Shown one piece after another: positions 55,817 through 64,000 of a stretch of 64,000 nt of DNA. The stretch comes from an uncultured Bacteroidia bacterium (GTDB lineage Bacteria; Bacteroidota; Bacteroidia; Bacteroidales; Prolixibacteraceae). Position 1 is the stretch's first letter. Each line of letters starts with the position of its first letter. The DNA lies in the NCBI GenBank assembly GCA_903905505.1, contig CAIVGL010000011.1, positions 181,967 through 245,966 of the forward strand, written 5' to 3'. The notes under the pieces were generated by a model. It saw nothing but the letters and a program-made list of their open reading frames with translations. It did not search any database and had not been told where the DNA came from. A program made the position numbers and the translations under genes.

Positions 55817-56665
55817 ATGATGTCATTCAAGGTAAAAATAGTCGTCCTAATTTTTGTTGCTTTTTTATCTTTTAAAGGCAAATGTCAAGAGACATCTTCA
55901 TCTTCATTGAAATGGGTTGAACTGCAAAAAGGGTTGTGGTTTGATGAAGTTAATGCTCCAGAAAAATCGATTCTCAATGATTCGAAGCTTTTTATCTTAA
56001 AAGCTGATCCCTTGTTCTGCTCGTTTAGCGCACATAGTGTTACGGATGATTCGAAGCCTGCTAGAACAGCCGCTGTCTGGGCTAATGATTATAAATTGAA
56101 TGTCGTTGTTAATGCAGGGATGTTTAATCTGGCGAATCACCGCACCAATAAAGGCTATCTTCAAATTAACAAACGGTTTAATAATGCACGCTTGAACAAA
56201 AGTTATAATGTTATGATGGCAATGAATCCACGAAATCGAATGGATTCAGCGATGGTAATAACAGATATGTCTTGCCGTGATTGGACTCTTCTGAAAAAAA
56301 GATACACTACCCTATGTCAAGGAATGCGCATGATTGATGGTCACGGGGTGCCTTTGTCATGGGATAAGCGTCCAGGTCAAAGTTGTAGTATGGTTGTTGG
56401 TGCTACTGATGTGAGTGGAAATATTTATTTTGCTTTTACCAGATCACCTTATACCCATCAGCAGATGATTGGGTTTCTAAAACAGTTAATTCCCACTATT
56501 CGGACCACTGTTTATTTAGAGGGTGGGCCAGAGGCGAGCTTGTATATTCAAACTAAAGACACGGTGATTTCGAAGATTGGGAGCTATGTTTCAAAAACCT
56601 ATGCCCACGATAAGAATGATCATTTTTGGGATCTCCCGAATGTAATAGGTATTGGCTCGCGTTGA
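55817..56665 (+). CDS. NAGPA-domain phosphodiester glycosidase family protein
   Basis: 282 residues from the ATG at 55817; an in-frame upstream TTG at 55796 overlaps the previous gene. A signal peptide (VLIFVAFLSFKGKCQ) precedes a NAGPA/DUF2233 domain: NVVVNAGMFNLANHRTNKGY, GMRMIDGHGVPLSW, TTVYLEGGPEASLYI, and a late DLPNVIGIGSR. The family removes GlcNAc from phosphodiester-linked sugars (in animals) and in bacteria may act on cell-wall or exopolysaccharide phosphodiesters. It follows the lysozyme-like gene within 6 nt; together they look like a cell-envelope pair. Confidence 0.85.
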   Translation: MMSFKVKIVVLIFVAFLSFKGKCQETSSSSLKWVELQKGLWFDEVNAPEKSILNDSKLFILKADPLFCSFSAHSVTDDSKPARTAAVWANDYKLNVVVNAGMFNLANHRTNKGYLQINKRFNNARLNKSYNVMMAMNPRNRMDSAMVITDMSCRDWTLLKKRYTTLCQGMRMIDGHGVPLSWDKRPGQSCSMVVGATDVSGNIYFAFTRSPYTHQQMIGFLKQLIPTIRTTVYLEGGPEASLYIQTKDTVISKIGSYVSKTYAHDKNDHFWDLPNVIGIGSR

Positions 56666-56727
56666 TCAGGCTAAATAGTTTATTTTGAGCATTTACCACA
56701 ACTATAAACGCTGCGATTTAATTTAGT

Positions 56728-57555
56728 TTATTTTGTGTAATTCTCAATCGCTTTTTTTACAGAACCATATTTAAGCAATAATAACTTAGACTCCTCTAAG
56801 GATAGTTGTAGCTCTTCAGCAATCATTCGGGCACCTCTTTCAACAAGTTTTTTATTCGTAAGTTGCATGTTCACCATCCGATTGCCCTTAACTCGACCTA
56901 GTCGAATCATTAAGGAGGTCGTAATCATATTCAGGATCATTTTTTGAGCTGTTCCTGATTTTAAACGGGTAGATCCAGTGACGAATTCAGGACCAACAAC
57001 GGCTTCGATTGGAAATTCAGCAGCTTTGGCTAATAAACTGTCAGGATTGCAGGTTATACATCCCGTTAATATACCATGTTCTCGCGCTCGATTAACTCCT
57101 TCAATAACATAGGGCGTGGTTCCTGATGCTGCTATGCCAATTACTGTATCATTCTTTGTAATGCTTAAGCTGGTAAGTGTTTCCCATGCTTTATCGACAT
57201 CATCTTCAGCAGATTCTACTGATTTTCGAAGAGCAGTATCCCCACCGGCGATTAATCCGATTACAACAGTTTCAGGAACCCCAAAAGTTGGAGGAATTTC
57301 GGATGCATCTAATACGCCCAATCTTCCACTGGTTCCAGCGCCCAGGTAAAATATCCGTCCACCGTTTAGCATCCTTATTTCCATCTGCTTTACTAATGAT
57401 TGGATTTGAGGAAGGGCTTGCTTGACCGCGAGATGAACTTTAGAGTCTTCCTCATTGATAGCTCTAAGCAACGATTCAACGGACATCTTGTCGAGGTTCT
57501 CAAAGTTAGATGGGGACTCCGTCACATTAATGGGAGATATTTTTTTTAACGACAT
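56728..57555 (-). CDS. murQ: N-acetylmuramic acid 6-phosphate etherase
   Basis: 275 residues from the ATG at 57555 (a TTG at 57564 is possible). A SIS fold with GGRIFYLGAGTSGRLGVLDA, SEIPPTFG and VESAEDDVDKAW carries the MurQ catalytic glutamates, and NMITTSLMIRLGRVKGNRMV is typical. It splits MurNAc-6-phosphate into GlcNAc-6-phosphate and D-lactate. The BadF-type kinase gene lies 20 nt upstream on the same strand, so the two make a MurNAc salvage unit. Confidence 0.96.
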   Translation of the reverse strand: MSLKKISPINVTESPSNFENLDKMSVESLLRAINEEDSKVHLAVKQALPQIQSLVKQMEIRMLNGGRIFYLGAGTSGRLGVLDASEIPPTFGVPETVVIGLIAGGDTALRKSVESAEDDVDKAWETLTSLSITKNDTVIGIAASGTTPYVIEGVNRAREHGILTGCITCNPDSLLAKAAEFPIEAVVGPEFVTGSTRLKSGTAQKMILNMITTSLMIRLGRVKGNRMVNMQLTNKKLVERGARMIAEELQLSLEESKLLLLKYGSVKKAIENYTK

Positions 57556-57575
57556 TGTTTTCAATAATTAAGAAG

Positions 57576-58412
57576 TTAGTTGTTGGAATGAAACTTCACA
57601 AGTCCACTAATCGGTTTCTGACTTACCTGTCCTAAAATAAGGCCCTCTTCTTGGAATATTTTATGCAGTTGAGGTTTAAAATAATAGGCAATACTTCCAG
57701 TAAAGTGAATAGGTAGGTGATTTATCTCTTTGTAGGTGAGTAGGTTTCGTGTGATAAATGATTTTAATCCAGATCGTACTAATTGTTCAATTGCTGGATT
57801 TTGAATATGTTCTCGTAAAAATGGGGCATACCCTGCAAGATAGCGATTGGGAAAGGGTTGCTGGTAAACTTTCTCAAGAATTTCTGCCCGATTCGTGGGA
57901 TATTTTTTAAAAAAATCTCCCCTTATTTCTTCTGGTAGCTGGAGTTTTAATATGTCACTAATCAAGGCCTTGCCTAATGCGGCGCCACTTCCTTCATCAC
58001 CTAAAATAAAACCCAATGGAGAGATATTATTCGTAATTGCAGATCCATCGTAATGACAAGAGTTTGATCCGGTTCCTAAAATACAGGCTATTCCTTCGTT
58101 AAGTTGGCAAAGCGATCGAGCCGCACCAAGTAAATCACTTTCAATAAATAGGTCTGTTGAGATGAAAAATTCAGCTAACGCAGATTTGACAATTGCCGAT
58201 TTTTCTTCGTTGGCACACCCAGCGCCATAAAAGTAAATCGCATCAAATATTTTATTTGGGAATTTGAATTCTTGATTTAATAACGTTAATATATTCGTTG
58301 CATCTTGGTAAAACGGATTGATGCCCGAAGTTATGATCGGTTCATCGATTTTTGAGCCGTCGATGATGACCCACTCGGTTTTTGAACTTCCGCTATCCAC
58401 TATTAGTATCAT
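57576..58412 (-). CDS. BadF/BadG/BcrA/BcrD-type amino-sugar kinase (MurK/NagK-like)
   Basis: 278 residues. Actin-like ATPase motifs are ILIVDSGSSKTEWVIIDG, ILGTGSNSCHYDG and ILGDEGSGAALGKALISD. Clostridial MurK of this family phosphorylates both MurNAc and GlcNAc; with murQ immediately downstream, a role feeding MurQ is strongly suggested. It is probably cytoplasmic. The 439-nt upstream region contains a minus-strand TAACTTTG (58559-58566) but no good -33 partner. Confidence 0.88.
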   Translation of the reverse strand: MILIVDSGSSKTEWVIIDGSKIDEPIITSGINPFYQDATNILTLLNQEFKFPNKIFDAIYFYGAGCANEEKSAIVKSALAEFFISTDLFIESDLLGAARSLCQLNEGIACILGTGSNSCHYDGSAITNNISPLGFILGDEGSGAALGKALISDILKLQLPEEIRGDFFKKYPTNRAEILEKVYQQPFPNRYLAGYAPFLREHIQNPAIEQLVRSGLKSFITRNLLTYKEINHLPIHFTGSIAYYFKPQLHKIFQEEGLILGQVSQKPISGLVKFHSNN

Positions 58413-58851
58413 TGTGAGTTAGTTGTTGGTTTTGATCAAGATAGATTATAAGTAGAAGCTCTAATTTTAATAGATATATTTTGCAATTCCGAATGCAGAA
58501 AAAGTTGAAGGTTAATTTAAGTTTAAATTCTTTGTTGAATTAACTAAATCTTGCGACACAAAGTTACAATTATTATAAAATTAATTCTAATTTTGGCCGC
58601 TCTTATATCGCAAATGGATGGACTGTTATCGGACTTGATGGTTAAATAATAAATCCAATTCATAAAATTCAGTTTGCATTTTTTAAAGCTTTTTAATCTA
58701 CTAGTTAGACGATATTTAGATTCAATCTTTTTTCGTAAAGTAGATTTATGAGTAAGGTTTATTCTTTGTTGACAAAGAATTTAAAGTCCTGAGTTTAAAG
58801 AACCCTAGTCTAAGAGTTGTTCGTAGTGTTATTATTATAGTCGTATTTTAA
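58413..58851. other. Divergent kinase/DUF4922 intergenic region
   Basis: 439 AT-rich nt without a credible coding frame. It contains a minus-strand TAACTTTG (58559-58566) and the 20-bp palindrome at 58761-58780. No RNA gene was recognised. Confidence 0.5.
58761..58780. repeat. Operator-like palindrome upstream of the DUF4922 gene
   Basis: ATTCTTTGT (58761-58769) and ACAAAGAAT (58772-58780) are exact reverse complements around a 2-nt centre, 71 nt before the start of the DUF4922 gene. The near-symmetric 20-bp form fits a dimeric regulator site better than a terminator, since there is no T-tract. Confidence 0.8.
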
Positions 58852-59784
58852 ATGGATTTTTCAGAAAAGGCAAGGGCATTAGTTCTAGAACAGATTGGTG
58901 AATGGGATTTAGCTGGTCGGAATTATGAAGGTTTACGCAAAGCAAGTGTGAAGACTTTTGATTTTGGTGATTATAGCATTGATATACAGTTTAATCCAGA
59001 GCGGATTAGCTCTTCTGCATTGCAAAATCAAATTCAATCACTAGAAGAACACAACTGTTTTTTATGTGAAGCTAATTTTACTGCTCCTCAGAGAAAAATC
59101 TCATTTAATGAGAATTTTAATATTCTAGTTAATCCATTCCCTATTTTTCCAGAGCATCTAACTATTGTAGGGGTAAAACACCAAGATCAACAAATTCTGA
59201 ATAATTTTGAAAGCATGCTTGACTTAGCATCCCAGCTCAGCAAGTTTGTGATCTATTATAACGGTCCTGCATGCGGTGCTTCAGCCCCTAAACACCTCCA
59301 TTTTCAAGCGGGATTAAAAGGTTTTATTCCGATTGAAAATGATTTTGCCAACGAAATTTGCTGTCGTGAAGTCCGTACAATAGATGGCGTCAAGGTGTCA
59401 CATTGGCCTGAATATCAAAGAGGAATTATTACATTAACTGGGTCAAACGCATCGGATCTTCAAGCTTGTTTTGAGCGGATCTATCATCAGCTTCAGGTAT
59501 TCTCTAATGTTACTTCCGAACCAATGCTGAATATGATTGCTGTTTATGATCGTAAAATTTGGACGGTTCATATCTTCCCTAGATCTGTTTATCGTCCTTC
59601 TCAATATTTTGGAGACGGAAACGAACAATTTTTAATAAGTCCATCTTCCTTAGATATGGGAGGTTTAATTGTTACGGTAAGAGAGGAAGACTTTTTTAAA
59701 ATCACCGAAGAAAATGTGTTTGATATCTTTGAACAGGTTTGCTTCGATACTCAATCTGTCCTTACGGTTATCAATAAACTATAA
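58852..59784 (+). CDS. DUF4922 protein, HIT/GalT-like nucleotidyltransferase fold
   Basis: 310 residues, no signal peptide. The fold is suggested by NCFLCEANFTAPQRKISFNE, VNPFPIFPEHLTIVGVKHQD and the active-site-like KHLHFQAG (HxH triad resembling HIT/GalT and GDP-L-galactose phosphorylase). These enzymes transfer or cleave nucleoside phosphate from sugar nucleotides; whether this one does is unknown. The palindrome at 58761-58780 may regulate it. 211 nt separate it from the GHL10 gene. Confidence 0.88.
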   Translation: MDFSEKARALVLEQIGEWDLAGRNYEGLRKASVKTFDFGDYSIDIQFNPERISSSALQNQIQSLEEHNCFLCEANFTAPQRKISFNENFNILVNPFPIFPEHLTIVGVKHQDQQILNNFESMLDLASQLSKFVIYYNGPACGASAPKHLHFQAGLKGFIPIENDFANEICCREVRTIDGVKVSHWPEYQRGIITLTGSNASDLQACFERIYHQLQVFSNVTSEPMLNMIAVYDRKIWTVHIFPRSVYRPSQYFGDGNEQFLISPSSLDMGGLIVTVREEDFFKITEENVFDIFEQVCFDTQSVLTVINKL

Positions 59785-59918
59785 TGCACCAAGTCTCTAT
59801 CGCCTTTATTGATCTAACTGTTTGCTAAAGAGTTTTTTGGCTTGGATTTCTGATTTTCTAGAATTAGGTTGGTTGTTCATATCCTGGTTTATTACTTTCT
59901 TCTCCTCAAGGGTTTGTG

Positions 59919-59951
59919 TTGATCTTATAGTCTGCTGAAATGTTAAATTTG
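59919..59951 (+). promoter_or_regulatory. Promoter-like elements upstream of the GHL10 gene
   Basis: TTG (59919-59921), a 22-nt spacer and TAAATTTG (59944-59951) approximate the -33/-7 consensus, giving a leader of about 40 nt. Confidence 0.4.
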
Positions 59952-59995
59952 CATGTTAGATTTAACTTTAAACCAAGATTAACAACCAATCGTTC

Positions 59996-61501
59996 ATGAA
60001 GAAAATATTTACCCTAGCCCTATTGATTTGTTTCTCTTTAGGATTGAAAGCCGAGAAATATCCAAAAAGAGAGATGCGGGCTGTGTGGCTCGCAACTGTT
60101 GCCAATATCGATTGGCCATCATCGGCCTATTTATCCACAAATCAGCAAAAAAAGGAATTTATCGAGTTGTTAGACTTGTGTAAGCTGTATAACTTAAATA
60201 CGGTCGTTTTTCAGATCAGGCCTGCTGCTGATGCATTTTACGCTTCTGAACTTGAACCATGGTCGCAATGGCTTACTGGTAAACAAGGCAAAAGCCCTGA
60301 TCCATTCTATGATCCTCTTACTTTTGCCAGCGCTGAATGTCGTAAAAGAGGCCTTGAACTTCATGTGTGGATTAATCCATATCGGGTAATTAATGACATT
60401 GGCAATAACAAAACTTCACCTAACCATATCTCAAATACACATCCATCCTGGTTTATCACCTATGGTAAGACTAAGCTCTTTGATCCAGGATTACCTCAGA
60501 CGAGAAATTATGTGACTAAAATTGTGTGTGATATTGTTCGACGGTATGACATTGATGCCGTACATATCGATGATTATTTCTATCCTTATCGCATTCCAGG
60601 TTTGGAATTTCCAGATGATCAGTCTTTTAGCGATTATCCAAGAGGATTTTCGGCTAATCAACGGGATGACTGGCGCAGGCATAATGTCGATTTAATTATC
60701 CAGCAGTTGCATGATAGCATTAAAACAATTAAGCCTTGGGTTCAATTTGGTGTTTCCCCTTTTGGCGTCTGGCGTAATCAGCATGTCGATCCTTTAGGGT
60801 CTAAGACGAAAGCTGGACAGACAAACTATGATGATCTATTTGCCGATATCCTTAAATGGGAGAAAAATGGCTGGGTCGATTATGTTGTTCCTCAAGTATA
60901 CTGGGAAATAGGTAAAGAAATTGCCGATTATAAAATTATAACTGATTGGTGGAGCAAAAATTCCTATGGAACTCAGCTTTTTATTGGCCACGCCTTATAT
61001 AAGCTCGATCCTGAAGCTAAAGAGAGTTCATGGCGCAGTGCTGATGAGATCGTCAACCAAGTATCGCTTAATAGAACTCACCCAGAGATTTCTGGTAGTA
61101 TGTTTTATAGTGCCAAATTTCTGCGAAAGAACCCGTTGGAATTAAAGGAGAAACTTCTCGACCACGTATTCTTATTCCCGGCTCTTCCAGTTACGAACAA
61201 TAGAGTTGTAGCAATAAAGGCCGATAAGCCATTAAATGCTCAATACTCAACCAATGGTGGTCAACTAACTCTCTCCTGGGAAAAAGGAAATAATACGAAA
61301 TCATTTGTGGTTTATCAATTTAGACGTTGGCATTTTAAAGACTCAAAAAATCCAGCTAGAATCTTTCTGACAACTGGAGATAATAGTGTAACCTATGCCT
61401 TAGATGAATCTACGGATCCTTCTGTTTATAAGTATGTCGTGACGGCAATTAGTCCAACTAATAGTGAGAGTGCCCCAGTACGATTGCACCGAGTGAGATA
61501 G
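59996..61501 (+). CDS. GHL10-family (DUF187) exported glycosyl hydrolase-like protein
   Basis: 501 residues. A short signal peptide ends near GLKAE. The GHL10 TIM-barrel hallmarks are KREMRAVWLATVANIDWPS, VVFQIRPAADAFYASELEPW, LELHVWINPYRV and AVHIDDYFYPYRIPG, with VDYVVPQVYWEIG toward the end. The last ~90 residues resemble a fibronectin-III domain. Characterised relatives such as DigH hydrolyse denuded peptidoglycan glycan strands, so a cell-wall role is plausible. The GH3-beta-lactamase fusion lies 130 nt downstream on the same strand. Confidence 0.9.
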   Translation: MKKIFTLALLICFSLGLKAEKYPKREMRAVWLATVANIDWPSSAYLSTNQQKKEFIELLDLCKLYNLNTVVFQIRPAADAFYASELEPWSQWLTGKQGKSPDPFYDPLTFASAECRKRGLELHVWINPYRVINDIGNNKTSPNHISNTHPSWFITYGKTKLFDPGLPQTRNYVTKIVCDIVRRYDIDAVHIDDYFYPYRIPGLEFPDDQSFSDYPRGFSANQRDDWRRHNVDLIIQQLHDSIKTIKPWVQFGVSPFGVWRNQHVDPLGSKTKAGQTNYDDLFADILKWEKNGWVDYVVPQVYWEIGKEIADYKIITDWWSKNSYGTQLFIGHALYKLDPEAKESSWRSADEIVNQVSLNRTHPEISGSMFYSAKFLRKNPLELKEKLLDHVFLFPALPVTNNRVVAIKADKPLNAQYSTNGGQLTLSWEKGNNTKSFVVYQFRRWHFKDSKNPARIFLTTGDNSVTYALDESTDPSVYKYVVTAISPTNSESAPVRLHRVR

Positions 61502-61631
61502 TTGCTATTTACACCACCTATTTCGAACGAAGTATTTAGGTTGTTTTCGACTTCAAATCAGAGTGCACAAGTTTTTTTAATTTATATTGCAATTGTCGTT
61601 AAGGCTAGTTTGAACATTATTTATTGATCCG

Positions 61632-64000
61632 ATGCTAAATAATAGGCTGTCATACTTACTAGGTGTAACGTTCTTGCTGCTGAAACTTAACACTTCTGCC
61701 CAGTTTAGTCTTGATAGATATATCAACCATCCATGGGTCGACTCTGTCTTTAATTCATTAACTCCAGACGAGCGAATAGCTCAATTAATCTGGATTGATG
61801 TGAAGGATGGTCAAGATGTTAATAAACAAGAACGCGTTGCGACACTAATTCAGGAATATCGATTTGGAGGCTTAGTATTCTTTGCTGGAACAGCAAAGGC
61901 TCAGGTGGACCTTGTTAATCGTTATCAAGCCCTATCAAAAGTTCCTCTAATGATCTCCATGGATGCAGAGTGGGGGCCAGCCATGCGAATTGATGATGTT
62001 GGTGCTTTCCCTTACAACTTAACGATGGGTGCAGCAGCGAATGACCAACTGATTCAGAACTGCGCAAAGGCTATGGCCTCTCAATTAAAGAACCTAGGAG
62101 TTCACGTTAGCCTAGGTCCAGTAGCAGATATTAACACTGAACCTCAAAATCCGATCATTGGCATTCGTTCATTTGGAGAATCACGCGAGTTGGTTACCCG
62201 TAGAAGTTTAGCTTATATGCGGGGATTGCAAGAAAATGGTGTGATGGCTGTTGCCAAGCACTACCCTGGACATGGCGATACAAAAAATGACTCTCATCTA
62301 ACTTTACCATTCTTGCCAGTTTCTCGGCAACGACTGGATACCATGGAGCTTGTCCCTTTTAAGACTCTTGCTGCTGAGGGTATTGGGGGTATTATGACTG
62401 CCCATTTACGTGTTCCAGCACTCGATCCTCAAAGTGAAACTGCATCAAGCTTGTCTTCCAGTTCTGTGGAGGGTGTGATTCGAAAAGAATGGAACTATCA
62501 AGGTTTAATAATCACCGACGCAATGAATATGGGGGGAGTAACTAAATTCGGTACTCCAGGAACCAATGAAGTGATGGCCTTGAAAGCGGGCAACGATATC
62601 GTTGAATTTCCTATTGACGGAGAGGTTGCTTTAAAAGCCATTCAAGAGGCCGTTCGAAAGAAAGAGATCTCCATAGAGGCAATTAATCTTAAATGCAGAA
62701 GAGCTTTAGCTGCAAAGTTTTTGGCAGGACTAAATCATTATCAGCCTCTTAGGACCGAAAATCTTTTGGCAAATCTGAATTCTTCTTCAATAGAATTAAC
62801 GCAACGGCAAGTTATGGAATCGGCTCTGACCTTGTTAGAGAATAAGAATCAAATTTTACCATTACTCGCTCTCGATACACTTCATGTGGCTTCTTTGTCT
62901 ATTGGTGCTCAGGAGACTACCTCGTTTCAGAAAATGTTGAGCAATTACACGCAGGTTGATCATTTTATTCTCCCTGCTAATTTTACTGAAGCTGAAGCCA
63001 ATCAGACGCTATTAAAGTTGAAGTCTTACAATCTGATTATTACGGGTATTCACTCGTTGTATGAGTGCAGAGATAGGCCAACTTTTAAAAGAGGTAAGAC
63101 AGTGGCTGTAAAGAGTGCTGCACCTTATGGCGCGAATGAAAATCTCAATGTATTGCTTCCTCAGATTTCCCAACTCACTCATTCAATCGTTGTGTTTTTC
63201 GCAAATCCATATGCCGTAAATGAGTTAAAGAATCTCGGCACTCCGGATGGACTTCTGATCGGGTATCAAAATTCAGCTATGTCTCAGGATTTAGCTGCGC
63301 AGCTAATTTTTGGAGGCATTGGCGCTTCAGGTAAGTTGCCCGTATCGCTTGGATCAAGATATGGGGTGGGATCAGGGCTGAAAATCGATCAATCCATACG
63401 ATTGAAATATACCCTCCCAGAAGAGGTAGGATTGGATGCCGTTCGTCTGGGGAATCGCATTGATTCCATCGTAAACATTGGATTAACGGCCAAGGCTTAT
63501 CCAGGTTGTAATGTTTTCATCGCAAAAGATGGTAAAGTTATCTTTCAAAAAGCCTATGGCTACCACACTTATAATACTCAAAAAGCCTCTTCCTTGGATG
63601 ATATCTATGATCTAGCTTCGGTGACCAAGGCGGTTGGCGCATTGCCTGCATTGATTAAGCTAAATGATGAAGGTAAATATTCAATCGACGATAAATTTTC
63701 AACCTATTGGTCGGATTGGAAAAATAGTTCAAGGCATAATTCCAATAAAAATGATTTAACCATCCGAGAATTGTTAGCCCATCAAGGTGGATTAATTCCC
63801 TTTATTCCTTTCTGGAAAGAATCCTTGGAAAATAATCAATTTTCAAAAAAATGGTATCGTTTAAAAATGAATAGAAATTTTAATCTTGAAGTCATTCCAG
63901 GACTTTACTTAAATAATAAGTTTAAGGAGGTTGTGTATACTCAGATTCGAATATCTCCGCTTAAAAATAGGGGAAAATACGTATACAGTGATCTTTCTTT
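61632..64000 (+). CDS. Exported GH3 beta-N-acetylhexosaminidase fused to a beta-lactamase-like serine hydrolase (3' end outside window)
   Basis: Open from the ATG at 61632 to the window end (789 complete codons), so the C-terminus is missing. A signal peptide (SYLLGVTFLLLKLNTSAQ) is followed by a NagZ-like GH3 domain with KHYPGHGDT (residues 209-217) supplying the general-acid His and ITDAMNM with the nucleophile Asp296, and an alpha/beta sandwich C-terminal domain. From about residue 620 a class C beta-lactamase/DD-peptidase-like domain starts, with Ser663-Val-Thr-Lys666 and Tyr785-Ser-Asp near the end. A GlcNAc-releasing and peptide- or ester-cleaving enzyme in one chain would suit peptidoglycan turnover. 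It follows the GHL10 gene. Confidence 0.88.
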   Translation, partial: MLNNRLSYLLGVTFLLLKLNTSAQFSLDRYINHPWVDSVFNSLTPDERIAQLIWIDVKDGQDVNKQERVATLIQEYRFGGLVFFAGTAKAQVDLVNRYQALSKVPLMISMDAEWGPAMRIDDVGAFPYNLTMGAAANDQLIQNCAKAMASQLKNLGVHVSLGPVADINTEPQNPIIGIRSFGESRELVTRRSLAYMRGLQENGVMAVAKHYPGHGDTKNDSHLTLPFLPVSRQRLDTMELVPFKTLAAEGIGGIMTAHLRVPALDPQSETASSLSSSSVEGVIRKEWNYQGLIITDAMNMGGVTKFGTPGTNEVMALKAGNDIVEFPIDGEVALKAIQEAVRKKEISIEAINLKCRRALAAKFLAGLNHYQPLRTENLLANLNSSSIELTQRQVMESALTLLENKNQILPLLALDTLHVASLSIGAQETTSFQKMLSNYTQVDHFILPANFTEAEANQTLLKLKSYNLIITGIHSLYECRDRPTFKRGKTVAVKSAAPYGANENLNVLLPQISQLTHSIVVFFANPYAVNELKNLGTPDGLLIGYQNSAMSQDLAAQLIFGGIGASGKLPVSLGSRYGVGSGLKIDQSIRLKYTLPEEVGLDAVRLGNRIDSIVNIGLTAKAYPGCNVFIAKDGKVIFQKAYGYHTYNTQKASSLDDIYDLASVTKAVGALPALIKLNDEGKYSIDDKFSTYWSDWKNSSRHNSNKNDLTIRELLAHQGGLIPFIPFWKESLENNQFSKKWYRLKMNRNFNLEVIPGLYLNNKFKEVVYTQIRISPLKNRGKYVYSDLS

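Overview
The window looks like a piece of the core chromosome of a member of the Bacteroidota, probably an anaerobic, Bacteroidales-like environmental lineage. The evidence is type IX secretion (two type B C-terminal sorting domains, one type A sorting domain, one PorP/SprF protein), several families largely confined to this phylum (DUF4290, DUF4922, DUF6132, DUF3109), the short eukaryote/archaea-type prolyl-tRNA synthetase, a MurA with Asp in place of the usual catalytic Cys, and many -7 promoter elements of the form TAnnTTTG. A HydG-family radical SAM protein hints at fermentative, hydrogenase-linked metabolism. The species cannot be fixed from the sequence. No phage, plasmid, insertion sequence or CRISPR array is visible, and there is one tRNA gene. 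|| Layout. 0-5 kb: the 3' part of a giant secreted PKD-repeat protein convergent with a HEAT-repeat gene plus PorP/SprF. 5-11 kb: an amino acid permease, a beta-helix (pectate-lyase-like) secreted protein of higher G+C, and uvrA. 11-13.5 kb: cysD-cysN, ended by a clear bidirectional terminator. 13.5-16.5 kb: an outer-membrane beta-barrel protein and a glycine-rich lipoprotein. 16.6-22.7 kb: proS, pepT, tilS, two small conserved genes and a second type B sorted protein. 22.9-27.8 kb: pcrA/uvrD, a DUF4290 gene, murA and a TlpA-like thioredoxin. 28-32 kb: a GH127 arabinofuranosidase, then grpE-dnaJ. 32-39 kb, minus strand: a heme/iron/cobalamin-type ABC importer, a type-IX-secreted trypsin-like protease and a CE15 esterase. 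39-44.5 kb: a Spy-like protein, CvfB, UppP, tRNA-Ser(GGA), an EamA transporter and an RsmF-like methyltransferase. 44.6-53 kb: a degenerate intracellular GH16-like protein, RidA, DUF1573, gpmI-DUF3109, an orphan sugar-binding lipoprotein, an HD hydrolase and the HydG-family protein. 53-64 kb: a secreted S37 peptidase followed by a neighbourhood rich in cell-wall functions. || How the genes work together. The last 10 kb is the most coherent block: a membrane-anchored lysozyme-like protein paired with a phosphodiester glycosidase, a BadF-type amino-sugar kinase with MurQ etherase (MurNAc salvage), a GHL10 protein and an exported GH3 hexosaminidase fused to a beta-lactamase-like serine hydrolase that runs off the window end. 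Together these suggest peptidoglycan turnover and recycling. The remainder is mostly housekeeping. || The points most worth following are the HydG homologue with an altered second iron-sulfur motif, the GH16-like protein lacking both catalytic glutamates and a signal peptide, the lysozyme-like/phosphodiester-glycosidase pair, and the protease-importer cluster. Nothing in the window is an obvious new defence or mobile system.
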